60,834 nt of DNA from Bradyrhizobium sp. YR681. GTDB taxonomy: Bacteria; Pseudomonadota; Alphaproteobacteria; Rhizobiales; Xanthobacteraceae. Under the pieces are notes generated by a model, which saw only the letters and a program-made list of their open reading frames with translations, did not search any database and was not told the DNA's origin. The position numbers were made by a program, and so were the translations under genes. Location of the stretch: contig NZ_AKIY01000014.1 in NCBI RefSeq assembly GCF_000282615.1, positions 1 through 60,834 on the forward strand. Reading direction: 5' to 3'. Shown here piece after piece: positions 16,209 to 26,400 of this stretch; position 1 is the first letter of the stretch, and each line of letters begins with the position of its first letter.

Positions 16209-19124
16209 CTACACCTGCGAAATCGTCGCGGTCTGGACGTTGCCGCCGTCGTCGATGACATAGGTGACATCGCTGCCGCCGGCGATCGATAGCGATTTCA
16301 GCCGGTTCAGGCCGTCGAATTGATAGACGATCCGGCGCGAATAGGGGCCGTTGGCCGCCGCGCTCCATGGGCCGACGGAGACGCCGAGCGTGGCGTTGAC
16401 GACACAGGTGTAAACGACGCCGCCTTCGAAGGTGGTGGTGAAGGTCTGGGTGAGCGCCGGCCCGGCGCCGGTCTGGCTCTTGGTTTCCACCACGCTGCCG
16501 TTGGCGGAGAGTTGCACCATGTAGGTGTAGTTGCTCGGGCCGGGCAGCGCGTCCCAGCTCGCGACGAGAGCGGTACCGTTGTAAAAGAGCTGTAGTCCGC
16601 TCGGGATGGCGAACTGCACCGACGCGGCCGCGCTGAACGGACCCTTTGAGATGCCATTGGTGCCCTGGACGATCACCGAATAAGTGGTCGGTGAGTGCAG
16701 GGCGCTATTCTGGATGCCACCGGGCGGTGTTGCGCCGGTCCAGGTCCCGATGGTGGTGCCGGTATCGTCCACCATCTTCATGACGTAGCCACTGGCGATG
16801 TCACTGTCGAGCAGCGGCCATGTCGCGCTCACATCGTAGATGCCGGTGCTCGGCTGCGTTGTCGTGAGATTGCTGATGGTCGGCGTCAGGTCGACCACGG
16901 TCGCCGGAGCGCTCCATCCGCTGTCGACGCCGGATACCGTCGCCGACACCACCACGCGGTTGATGCCGCTCAGTCCGGCCGCGCTGATGCTGCCGGTCGG
17001 CTGCGTCGATGTGATGGTGGTTGGCTGGCCGGACGGATATTGCAGCTGCATCTGGTAGCCGCTCAGGCCGCTTTGCGTGACCGTCGTCCATTGAGCGGCC
17101 ACCGTCGCGCCATCATAGCTCAATTCGGTAATGACCGGAATTTCCACAATCACGAGTTCCACCGCATTGCGCGGTGTGAAGCTCGATGGCGCGATCAGCG
17201 AGCCCGCCGCGATCTCCCAATCATAGCAGTTGCCCGTCGGCGGCCAGGTGGCCCAGGGCAGCCACGGATAGGTTGTCGTGGTCAGCACCACGGTGCCGGA
17301 ACCGGTGGTCGCGGAAAACGGCACGGTGTTGGTCAGCGAAAGCGCCGCGTTCTTCGGGCCAAGCGCGAGCACATAGGTCGCGGCCGGCAGCGTGCCGGTG
17401 ATGGCGTACTGAACCGTCAATCCGGTGTCGAGCTGCGCGTGCGAATAGGCCGGTTGCGCGAGGGTGAGCGTGATCGAGACGATCTGCAAGCCGACCCGCG
17501 ACAATTCGGCGAGCGCGCCGCCCGCCTGGCTGCACAGCACGATGTCCCAGTCATAATTGTTGCCGGCCGGAGGCCAGGTCGACCATGGCAAGGTCTGCTG
17601 ATTTGGATCGAGCGTGACCGTGCCGCTGCCGGTCAGTGCCGGGAACGGGATGGTATCGGCCAGCGTCGGCGCGGTGCCGTGCGGCACGAACGACAGCACA
17701 TAGGTTCCGGCCGGAAGCGCGTTCTGGATCTGATAGGCGAGGGGGATTCCGGCCGCGAGCTGATCGGGCCAGTAACTGGCGCTGCCGAGGCTGAGCGTGA
17801 CGCCCGCGATCAGCAATTGCGTGCGGGTCAGTTCACCGAGCGTCTGGCCGCTCTGGCTGCACAGCACGATGTCCCAGTCATAATTGCTGCCGGTCGGCGG
17901 CCAGGCCGACCACGGCAGCGTCTGCGTGTCCGGGTTCAAGAGGATCGCGCCGGAGCCGGACGACGCGGTGAACGGCACGACGTCCGTCAGCGCCGGCGCG
18001 GTGCCGTGTGGCACGAACGAGAGCACGTAGGTGCCGGCCGGAAGATCACCGGCGATCTGGTAATTGAGGAAGATGCCGGCGTCGAGTTGCGGCTGGGTGT
18101 AGCTCGCCTGCGCCAGACTGAGCGTGACACCGCTGATCTTGATTTCGGTGCGGTTCAACTCCCACAACGGGCCAGTCGACTGGCACAGCACGATGTCCCA
18201 GTCGTAGACGTTTCCGGTCGGCGGCCAGCCGGACCAGGGCAGCGCGTCGCGGGCCGGATCGAGCGTGACCGCCCCCGTCCCGCTGCGCGGTGCAAACGGG
18301 ACGGTGTCGGTGCTGGCTGCGGGATCGCCATGAGGCACGAACGACAGCACATACGTGCCCGATGGCAGCTGGTTGGTGATCTGGTAGTTCAGGTCGATCG
18401 GGACAGCGAGCTGCGCCTCGGTGTAGCTCGCCTGCGGCAGACTGATTGCCGCGGTCGCGATCGCCAGCGTGACGGTGGCCATCGGGTTCATCGCGCTCGA
18501 ATTCGGCATGTTGCCGAGCACGATGTTCCAATTGTAGCAGTCGCCGGTCGGAGGCCATGTCGACCACGGCAGGGTTTGCGTATCCGGGTTGAGCAGCACG
18601 GCGCCGCTGCCGCTGGTGTTCGGGAACGGGATGGTATTGGCCAGCGAGAGCGCGCCGCCGACCGGCGCGAAGGCGATCGTGTAGGTCGCCGGCGCGAAAC
18701 TGGTGAGGATCTGGTAATTGACGAAGATGCCGCTATCGAGCTGATGCTGCAAATAGTCGGTCTGCGCCAGGCTGAGATCGACCACATCTATCAGCAGCGG
18801 CGTGCGGGCGAGCTCGATGAACTGACCGCTGGTGGTGTCGACCAGAGCGATCTCCCAGGCATAGACGTTCGCCGTCGGCGGCCAGCTCGACCATGGCAGC
18901 GTATTCTGGCTCGGCGCGAGCTGAATGGCGCCGCTGCCCGAGCGCGCGGTGAACGGCACGGTCGGCGACCGGCCGGCCGGGTGACCGGCAGCGGCGAACG
19001 CGATCACATAGCTCGTATCGGGGAGGCTGCCGCCGGTGATTGCATAGCTGACGAAAACGCCGGCCTGAAGCTGCGCCCACGTGCGGCTCGCGGGATTGAG
19101 GCCCAGGGTGACCGACACCGCCAT
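16209..19124 (-). CDS. Modular repeat protein: six ~110-residue repeats, Fn3-like domains, terminal YD repeat
   Basis: 971 residues with no signal peptide or membrane span. Residues 5-661 are six tandem repeats of 108-111 residues. Each ends with a TLPWS.WPPTGN.YDWDIVL-type block and contains a T(Y)VLSFVPHG-type strand. Residues about 662-930 read as Fn3-like beta-sandwich domains. The last 40 residues (FDGLNRLKSL, YVIDDGGNVQ) match a single RHS/YD repeat. I do not recognise the repeat family. Downstream of two LecB-like genes and divergent from two giant RHS genes, it may be a fibrous adhesin or stalk of the same system. Nucleotide identity between repeats 3, 4 and 5 is high. Confidence 0.85.
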   Translation of the reverse strand: MAVSVTLGLNPASRTWAQLQAGVFVSYAITGGSLPDTSYVIAFAAAGHPAGRSPTVPFTARSGSGAIQLAPSQNTLPWSSWPPTANVYAWEIALVDTTSGQFIELARTPLLIDVVDLSLAQTDYLQHQLDSGIFVNYQILTSFAPATYTIAFAPVGGALSLANTIPFPNTSGSGAVLLNPDTQTLPWSTWPPTGDCYNWNIVLGNMPNSSAMNPMATVTLAIATAAISLPQASYTEAQLAVPIDLNYQITNQLPSGTYVLSFVPHGDPAASTDTVPFAPRSGTGAVTLDPARDALPWSGWPPTGNVYDWDIVLCQSTGPLWELNRTEIKISGVTLSLAQASYTQPQLDAGIFLNYQIAGDLPAGTYVLSFVPHGTAPALTDVVPFTASSGSGAILLNPDTQTLPWSAWPPTGSNYDWDIVLCSQSGQTLGELTRTQLLIAGVTLSLGSASYWPDQLAAGIPLAYQIQNALPAGTYVLSFVPHGTAPTLADTIPFPALTGSGTVTLDPNQQTLPWSTWPPAGNNYDWDIVLCSQAGGALAELSRVGLQIVSITLTLAQPAYSHAQLDTGLTVQYAITGTLPAATYVLALGPKNAALSLTNTVPFSATTGSGTVVLTTTTYPWLPWATWPPTGNCYDWEIAAGSLIAPSSFTPRNAVELVIVEIPVITELSYDGATVAAQWTTVTQSGLSGYQMQLQYPSGQPTTITSTQPTGSISAAGLSGINRVVVSATVSGVDSGWSAPATVVDLTPTISNLTTTQPSTGIYDVSATWPLLDSDIASGYVMKMVDDTGTTIGTWTGATPPGGIQNSALHSPTTYSVIVQGTNGISKGPFSAAASVQFAIPSGLQLFYNGTALVASWDALPGPSNYTYMVQLSANGSVVETKSQTGAGPALTQTFTTTFEGGVVYTCVVNATLGVSVGPWSAAANGPYSRRIVYQFDGLNRLKSLSIAGGSDVTYVIDDGGNVQTATISQV
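17142..19112 (-). repeat. Six-copy tandem coding repeat (~327 bp unit)
   Basis: Unit length is about 324-333 bp. Copies 3-5 share long near-identical stretches, for example a CACGATGTCCCAGTC block at about 17540, 17867 and 18191, and a GGCACGAACGA block at about 17693, 18010 and 18332. Copies 1, 2 and 6 are more diverged. The pattern fits recent internal duplication of the central units. Confidence 0.85.
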
Positions 19125-19155
19125 CAGCGCCGTCCTCCGTCGGTGGCGGCCCGCA

Positions 19156-19677
19156 TCAGCCGGCGTACATCAGCCAGTAGATCGACACCGAACAATTGGC
19201 GTTGTCGTTGTCGGTCCAGTCGTCGGCGACATAGACGTAGTTGTAGCAATAGACCGTCGCGCCCAGATAGAGATTGATGTAGCCCAGCACGACGCGACTC
19301 CACACCAGGGTGTTGCCCTGATAGGCTCCGATCGACAGCGAGTAGGTGTCGAGCGGATTGTTGGCGACGAAATAGTTGGACCCCAGCGGCGTCATGTTGC
19401 TGCCCGAGCTGCTCGCCCCTTGCAGCTGGAATTTGGTCGCGCCACTTGCGTCGACCATCTTGACGAACTGCGTGGCTGTCGACTGAACGTTCGCCATGTA
19501 GAAGCATTGCTTGCCGTTGGGGATCACCAGCGGCGGGATCTGGTTGCCCTGATACCATTCGGGATCGCCGGCATCGAAGATGGTGACGGCTCTGCCGGGG
19601 CCTCCGACCCAGACCGGCTGTAACGGGTCTCGCTTGACGTGCCCCTTTGTCGTATGCGGCGCGCTCGACGTCGTCAT
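19156..19677 (-). CDS. LecB (PA-IIL)-like small lectin
   Basis: 173 residues, no signal peptide, GGAGAA ribosome site before the ATG. The C-terminal stretch YVADDWTDNDNAN (149-161) followed by SVSIYW and a terminal Gly aligns with the calcium/sugar loop of the fucose-binding lectin LecB (EDGTDNDYND, then VVVINW and terminal Gly). Acidic positions 152, 156 and 158 are kept, while positions equal to LecB Asn103 and Asp104 are Ala and Asn. The N-terminal part shares GNQIP.LVIP.G with the neighbouring 144-residue protein, so they are paralogues. A sugar-binding role is inferred. Confidence 0.68.
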   Translation of the reverse strand: MTTSSAPHTTKGHVKRDPLQPVWVGGPGRAVTIFDAGDPEWYQGNQIPPLVIPNGKQCFYMANVQSTATQFVKMVDASGATKFQLQGASSSGSNMTPLGSNYFVANNPLDTYSLSIGAYQGNTLVWSRVVLGYINLYLGATVYCYNYVYVADDWTDNDNANCSVSIYWLMYAG

Positions 19678-19731
19678 GGCAGGTTCTCCGCGTGGCGTGC
19701 CGGCAGGTCCGCCGGCGTTGATGGGGGGAGG

Positions 19732-20166
19732 TCACTGGCCCGGATGCGCAAGGGCCTTGCGCCGCAATTCGGGCGCGCCCGGCGGCGGCTTGAGCCATTG
19801 CAGGATGAGGATGGTGTCGTTGTAGTCGGTGCCGCCACCGTCCTCGGCCGCATAGACGTACTGGTCGCACATCAGGACCCCGCCCATCATCAGGCGGGCT
19901 TCGCCCCACAGCACCTGCGAAAAGCTGCCGCCGTTGTTGATGCCGATCTGAAGCGTGTAGTTGGTGTCGGCGGTGTGGAAATAGCCGGCGCCGATCGATT
20001 TCGGATCGGTGCCGCTGCCGGACATCGTGAAGATGATGTTGCCTTGGGAATCCTTGAGCTGCGCCCATTGATTCCACTGTGCCTGCACGCCCGCTGAATA
20101 GAACACGTCGGTGCCGATCGGCAGCACGAGTGCGGGAATTTGATTGCCTGCGACCGGGCCGGGCAT
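19732..20166 (-). CDS. LecB (PA-IIL)-like small lectin
   Basis: 144 residues, GGGAGAG ribosome site. The beta-sandwich pattern LQIGINNGGSFSQVLWGEARL followed by AAEDGGGTDYNDTILILQW (106-124) aligns with LecB around its calcium loop. Glu108, Asp114, Asn116 and Asp117 match ligands, but the residue equal to LecB Asp99 is Gly, and a 20-residue tail follows where LecB ends with its ligand Gly. First gene of the leftward group, 54 bp before its paralogue and divergent from the giant RHS gene. Sugar binding is inferred from the loop only. Confidence 0.7.
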   Translation of the reverse strand: MPGPVAGNQIPALVLPIGTDVFYSAGVQAQWNQWAQLKDSQGNIIFTMSGSGTDPKSIGAGYFHTADTNYTLQIGINNGGSFSQVLWGEARLMMGGVLMCDQYVYAAEDGGGTDYNDTILILQWLKPPPGAPELRRKALAHPGQ

Positions 20167-20269
20167 GCCGCTCTCCCATGAAATGTTGTGAGCCGTTGTG
20201 AAAATCGATCGGCGACGTCAATGCGATCTGCGTCCGTCACCAATGCGTGTGATCTCGAAAATATGCCGC

Positions 20270-20284
20270 CATCCGTTGCGGATG
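20270..20284. promoter_or_regulatory. Inverted repeat in divergent AT-rich promoter region
   Basis: CATCCG-TTG-CGGATG lies in the 238-bp gap between the divergent lectin and RHS genes. The stretch 20285-20345 is markedly AT-rich compared with its surroundings and contains TTGACG at 20288-20293. The gap likely holds both promoters; no -10 box is convincing. Confidence 0.4.
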
Positions 20285-20404
20285 ATCTTGACGCGTTTAT
20301 TTTGAAATGCAACGTTTGATTGTTATTTTTTCTCAAATCGATCATTTGGCGAAACTGGGGCCAGAAACAACAGTTCACGACCTGATGCGGGGGAGGCCGG
20401 GGGC

Positions 20405-23400
20405 ATGGGCACGTTTGGTTTGCCGCCACCCGATATTCAATTCAATTACAAGAGTGTCACGGGCTCGGCAGTCCAGGTTCTGAGCTTCGATGCTGCGCTG
20501 GCGGTCAGCAGTGACTTCGACGGCAGCGTCGGCAACAGTTTCCCGGTCGCGGGCTTCACGATTTCGCTGTGGGTGAATTCGACCCAGAGCGACGCCAACG
20601 CCGTTGTCTTCAGCTACGGCACCCAGAGCGCCGGCGCCGCGCAGCGGCTGTGGATCAAGAATCCATCCGACATCAACATCGGCTTCGGTGCGGCCAGCAC
20701 CGGTGCGACCGGCCTGTCGGTGGCCGATGGTGCCTGGCACAACATCACCGTGGTCGTTCGCCCCGTGGGGCGAGCGCATTACGAAGTGCAGGTCGCCGTC
20801 GACGGCATCGTCGTTCTGATCAACCAGCGCGCGCTGTCGTTCGTCGCCGGGACCGGCCTTCCCGCGGCCGGCACGCTTGTCCTCGGCAGCGGCATCAGCG
20901 GGTCGGGCGAGACCAATTTCCGCGGCATGATGAGCGAATTCCAGCTCTGGAATTCAGCGCTCGACCCGCCGGCACTCGCCACCATCCTGCAACGTCAGGT
21001 CACGTCCGCAACTTCAGGCGTCACACTTGTGTGGGCGCTCGACAGCGCCGCCGATGCCGGCACCATCACTGGCGTGCCGAGCTTCGGGGCCTCGACATTG
21101 ACGTTCCGTGAGAGCGCGCCCGGCATGCCCGCCTATGCCTGGATCACATGGACCGCAGTGTCCGGCGCGACCGATTATGATGTGAGAATTGTCGCCGACA
21201 GCGGTGAATGGACCTTCTCGCAAAGCAGGATTCTCATCTCGGACCTGCCGGTCGGCCTGCCCGGGCTGCTGCTCGGTCGCAGTTACAGCGCCCAGGTGCG
21301 TGCCAACGATTCCACGGGCAAGGGAGCGTGGAGTTCGTCGGTGTCGATGACGCCGATCGATTTCGCCGGCATCACGCTGTCGTTCCAGTCGCCCAATCTG
21401 CAAACGCTGCTCGCGGTGTGGCCGGCGGTGGATCAGAGCACGCTTTATCAGGTCGGACTGTATCAGAATCCGGCTCAAGCCCCGGTGCCGCCACCAACGG
21501 TCGCCGCATCCATCACGACCACGCAATACGATCTGTCGTCGAAACTGACCGACAGCAATGCCTGGGGTGTCCTGGTCAACGCCTCCGCGGTCGGCTCGAT
21601 CGGGGCGTCGAACATGCTGGGATCGGTGGCGACGCCCGCCGCCGGCTTCTACTACGTCAACCCGGTCAGCACCGGGAACGGTTCCTTCACGTTCACGCTG
21701 CCGAATGCGCGCCCTACGCCGGATTACTTTTATCTGCGCGTCCAGCAGGGCGAGAATCACATCATCGACCAGATCATCGCCGGCACGACGACCTCGCCGG
21801 TCGAGATCCCGAGCCCGGTCCCGGTTCAGGCCGGCGCACAGTTTACCGGACTGCTGCGCACCATCGGCGCAGGCGTGCTCAGTCCCTGGAATTCGACCGC
21901 GATCACGGTGCATAAGCTCGGCGCGCCGTCGCCGCTGTTCGAGGCGGTCGCCTCGCCCGCGCCCGAGGCCTTGCAGTCAACCTGGGTCGCGGTGGCGCAG
22001 GGCGCGACCTACGACATCAAGCTGTTCCAGGACAGCAATCCGACGCCGATCGTGTCGCTGAGCCGGCAGAACACGCTCAGCTTTGCGCTCAATACCTATC
22101 TGCCGGCCGCCGCTGCGCTCACCGGGAGCGCGTACACGCTGCAAGTGAACGCCAACGATCTCGACGAGACCGGGCCGCCGAATGCGATCGTCGCGCCGCC
22201 GGCGCTGCAAGCGGGCTTCGCTTATACCTGGACCGGCAATGCAGACACCTCCACCCTGGTCGCGGGCTGGTCCGCGAGCGGCAGCTATCAGGTCTATGTC
22301 CGCGTCTTTGTCGGTGCGGCGCAGACGCCGTCGCAATATGGATTGTACACCGCGGCCCAGGGCAGCGCCGCGGTGCCGGCCCCGCCGGGCGGCTTTGTGG
22401 AAGGAACGTCTTACGCCTTCCAGATGATCGGTCTCGGTACTGCCGCGATGGCGGTGCCGGATTTCGGCACGGTGATCGTGCACAACATCGCCGCGCCGGT
22501 GGTGGTCTTCGCGCCGGTCGCGGGCGCGGTGCCTCCTGCGGTGCAGGCGCAATGGGCCGCGCTCGATCCGCAGCTCGAAACATTGCAATACCAGGTGGTC
22601 GTCGGCGGCACGCCAATGATCCCCATGCAGGCCGGCCGTGTTTACGCGTTGACCGCGGCGCAGCTGAACAGCGCCGCGGCGCTGAGTGTCCAGGTCCAGG
22701 GCGTCGCGGACAATTCCTATGGCCTGTTGAGCCCGTCGCTTCCGGTGGCGCCGCTGGCGCCCGACTTCAGCTACACCCAGCTCACCCCCGCCGGTGGCGC
22801 GATGACGGTGACATGGCACGCCGCCGCGCTGGTCTATCTCGAGGTCGGCCCGAGCGGCCAGACGGCGACGCCGGTGCTGGTCAGCGACGGCACCACCACG
22901 AGCTACAGCGTGGTGCCGCCGAACGGCGGGTTCGTCGAAGGCTCGGTCTACAACAATTCGATCAAGTCGATCGCCAACGGAACGGTCGGCGCGTTCAGCA
23001 CGCTCTCTGTGACGGTGCACATCCTGGCGCAGCCGCTGCCGGTGTTCAGCGCCGGCGCGACCGCAGGCGCGCTGACGGTGACGTGGCCCGACATCCGCAC
23101 GCCCGCCCAGCAGAACGCCGGGCTGGTCGTCAACTACATCGTCAAGCTCGGCGGAACGGTGCAGGGCCAGCCGGGTCCCGCCTTGACTGTTCAAGTGCCG
23201 GGCGTGCTCGATCAGGACGCCGCCGCCGCCGTCACGGTGCAGGGAAGCGCCGATGGCTCCTTTGGCATCGTGAGTGCGCTGCCGGTGGTCGCGACGCCGG
23301 GCGGCCTTCAGGTGAGCTACGATCTCGTCAGCCTGCAATTCAAGGTGACTTGCCCGGCCGCATCGGGGGCGCTCGCCTACTGGCTGGCCATCACCGACTC

Positions 23401-26400
23401 CGGCGGCCGCAGTCTCGGCACGCTGTGGACCAATGCGTCCAGCCTGCAAAATTCATCGATCTATGTCGGGCAGATCGCCACGGCGGTGGCGCCGAGCGGG
23501 GCCTGCACCGTCAGACTGCGCGCGCTCGCCGCCGGCACGGTGACGGCCAATGCCAATGCCGTCATCACGGTGGTGAATATCGCGGGACCGTCGATCGTCT
23601 CACCGGTCGTCCAGGATCCGCCGAACTCGACCATCACGGCGACGTGGACGTTCGATCCCTCCGCCTATGGGCTGCAAAGTGCCTCCTATGTGGCGGAGCT
23701 CCTGAACGCGGGCGGCACCGTGCTCGACACCAAGGCGGTGTCGACCAAGTCGGCGACGCTCAGCTATGCCGGCAAGAACGTCTCGCCCGGCGACACGGTG
23801 AGCGTGCGAGTGAGGGCGGTGTCGGGCGGCGTTTCCGGCCAATGGGGGACTCTGCAAGTCGCGGTCGCAAGCTCCGTGCCGCAGGTGACGATCACGAGCT
23901 TCTGCTTCACTTCGACCGACGCTTTCAATCTTGCATGGTCGGACCTTGGACCAGGCTTCACCTACACGGTGAACATGACGGGCACGGGCCTGAAGGCCGG
24001 TGTGTTTCCGAAAACCGGCCTGACCAGCACGACGCTGAGCATGACCAGCGCCGAGACCGGCGTGCAGAACGGCCAGACATACACCGCGACCGTTACCGGC
24101 TATTCGGGTGCGACCGCTGGCCCCGCCAGCGTTGGCGTGTCGGCCACTGCAGGCGAGGTCACGCCGCCCGACCATGGCGGCAGCGGCGGGTCGGGCACCG
24201 GCGGCGATCCCGTGAATCTCGCGACCGGCTGGTTCAGCTATGCCAATGCCGACATCGAGGTCAACGGTGTGGTGCCGTTGCGCTTCGTCACCTACTACAA
24301 CAGCTACACGGCGCTGCCGACAGACGATCCGCCGCAGCCCAGCGTTCCCATGGGCGCGCGCTGGAACCATGTCTACAACACGCTGATCGAGACCGCACCT
24401 GATGGCAAGACGCTCGCTGTGATGTGGGGGGCGGGTCCCATCAACGTCTATGACGTGCCGCAATCGATCACCGGGTCGTACCGGAAGCAGGGGCTCCCGA
24501 ACGGCGATCGCTTGGTCTGCAATTCCGATCTCAGCTACACGCTGACGCGGCGCGACCGTACGGTCTACAATTTCAATCGCGACGGCCGCCTGAGCGCGAT
24601 CCTCGATCCGGCCGGCAACGCCGTCGCTCTCGCCTACAGCAACAACCAGCTCACCACCATCACCGACCAGGCCAGCGGGCGCAGCCTGACGCTGACCTAC
24701 TGGAACAACGGCACCGACAACGGCCGGATCTGGAAGGTCACGGACAACACCGGCCGCACCATCGTCTACAACTACAGCTCGGGCGATCTCGTCAGCATGA
24801 CCGACGTGCAGTCGCAACCGCGCAGCTACACCTACTGGTCGCGTTCGCTGATGAAGACGGCGACAGACCAGAACGGCCACACCTTCATCAGCAATCGCTA
24901 CGACTCGCAGGGACGCGTTGAATTCCAGCAGGATGCGCGGGCGATCGCGGCCAATGCCGGCTATGGGTTCACCTTCCAGTATGCCGATGTCGCGGGCTCC
25001 GGCGGTGTCACCTATGTGCAGACCACGTTCACGGACCGGATGGGCAACGTCACGGTCTATCTCAGCGACAAGGCCACGCAGAACACCGTGTCCGCGGTGA
25101 CGACGCTGCCGGACAACATCGTCTATCAGGTCACCCGCACCTTCGACGCATTCGGCTACATGCGCAGCGAAACCGTTTACCAGGGGTCGCCGAATCCAGC
25201 GCCGGGCACCGGCAACACGATGACTTGCGACTACGACGGCAATGGCAACGTCGCCCATGTGAATTGGCTGACCACCGGCGAGTCGTTGACGCTCGGCTAT
25301 GACCCCAACAACAATCTGACCAGCCTCACCGATGCGCTCGGCGGCGTCACCAATTTCGACTATTATCCCGGCACCAACAACGTCCACACCATCACCTATC
25401 CGCTGGGCCGCAAGACGGTGGTCACCTACTGGCCGGGCAACATCGCGGGCCAGGCCAAGACCATCACCGACTATCCCGCCGCGGCCGGTGGCGGCACCAG
25501 TAGCCTCGGCAACGTCACTCAAATCAGCTACTACACCAATGGCGACCTCAAGCAGATCGTCGGGCCGCTCGGCAACAGCCGCACGATTGCTTATGACGGC
25601 GACGATCATGGCTGGCCGGTCTCGGTGACGATCGCCGACAGCAACGGCACCGCACTGCTGCAAACCGCGATCACGCCCTATCCGAAGACCGGGCTCCCCA
25701 ACATCGTGGCCAAGCAATACGGCACGCAGCCGGTGGCGAACGCCTATGCGACCACCATGGTGTTCGACTTCGTCGGCAATCTCACGTCGCGGACCAACAC
25801 GCTGCTGCATGCCACTACGATCCAGCGCAATCCGGGCAACGATCCCTGGATCATCACCTATCCCGCGGCGGCCGGTCACGATCCGCGCCAGACCGTGCTG
25901 CTGTACGACAACAGCCAGAACCTGCGGAGCGTGCAGCTTGCCACCGATCCACTGGTGATGCGTCAATACACCTGGGATGCAATGGCGCGGCTCGCGACCA
26001 TGGTCGATGGACAGTTGCAGACCACCAATTTCGATTACGCCATGGACCTCACGCACCCGAACGGTCCATGTCCGGTCGCGCGCACAACCACGACGCCGAA
26101 GGTCACCGGCGAGCCTCAGCCGTTCCAGTCGCAATGGGTCACCGACATGCTGGGACGTGTCGTGAAGACCGTCGACCTCGCATTGCAGGGAACGTCCGGT
26201 ACCGTAACCACGGTCGCCTACAGCCATGTCACCGGGCCAACGCACGGTGTGCTGGCGCGCCAGACCCTCGTCACCCTGCCGCTCGAGAATTCGTCGCAGC
26301 AGACGGCCTATCAGACCATCGTCGTCACAGACGCGCTGGGGCGCGTGATCTCGCGCACCGCCGAGAATCAGAAGAGCTGGACCACGACCTACGATGTGGT

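Noticed and set aside
17142..19112. Possible CRISPR array because of regular repeats
   Set aside because: The unit is about 327 bp, coding, and has no short repeat with unique spacers.
16695..19277. An 860-codon plus-strand open frame opposite the repeat protein
   Set aside because: Its apparent repeats mirror the nucleotide repeats of the real minus-strand gene; residue bias is that of an antisense shadow.
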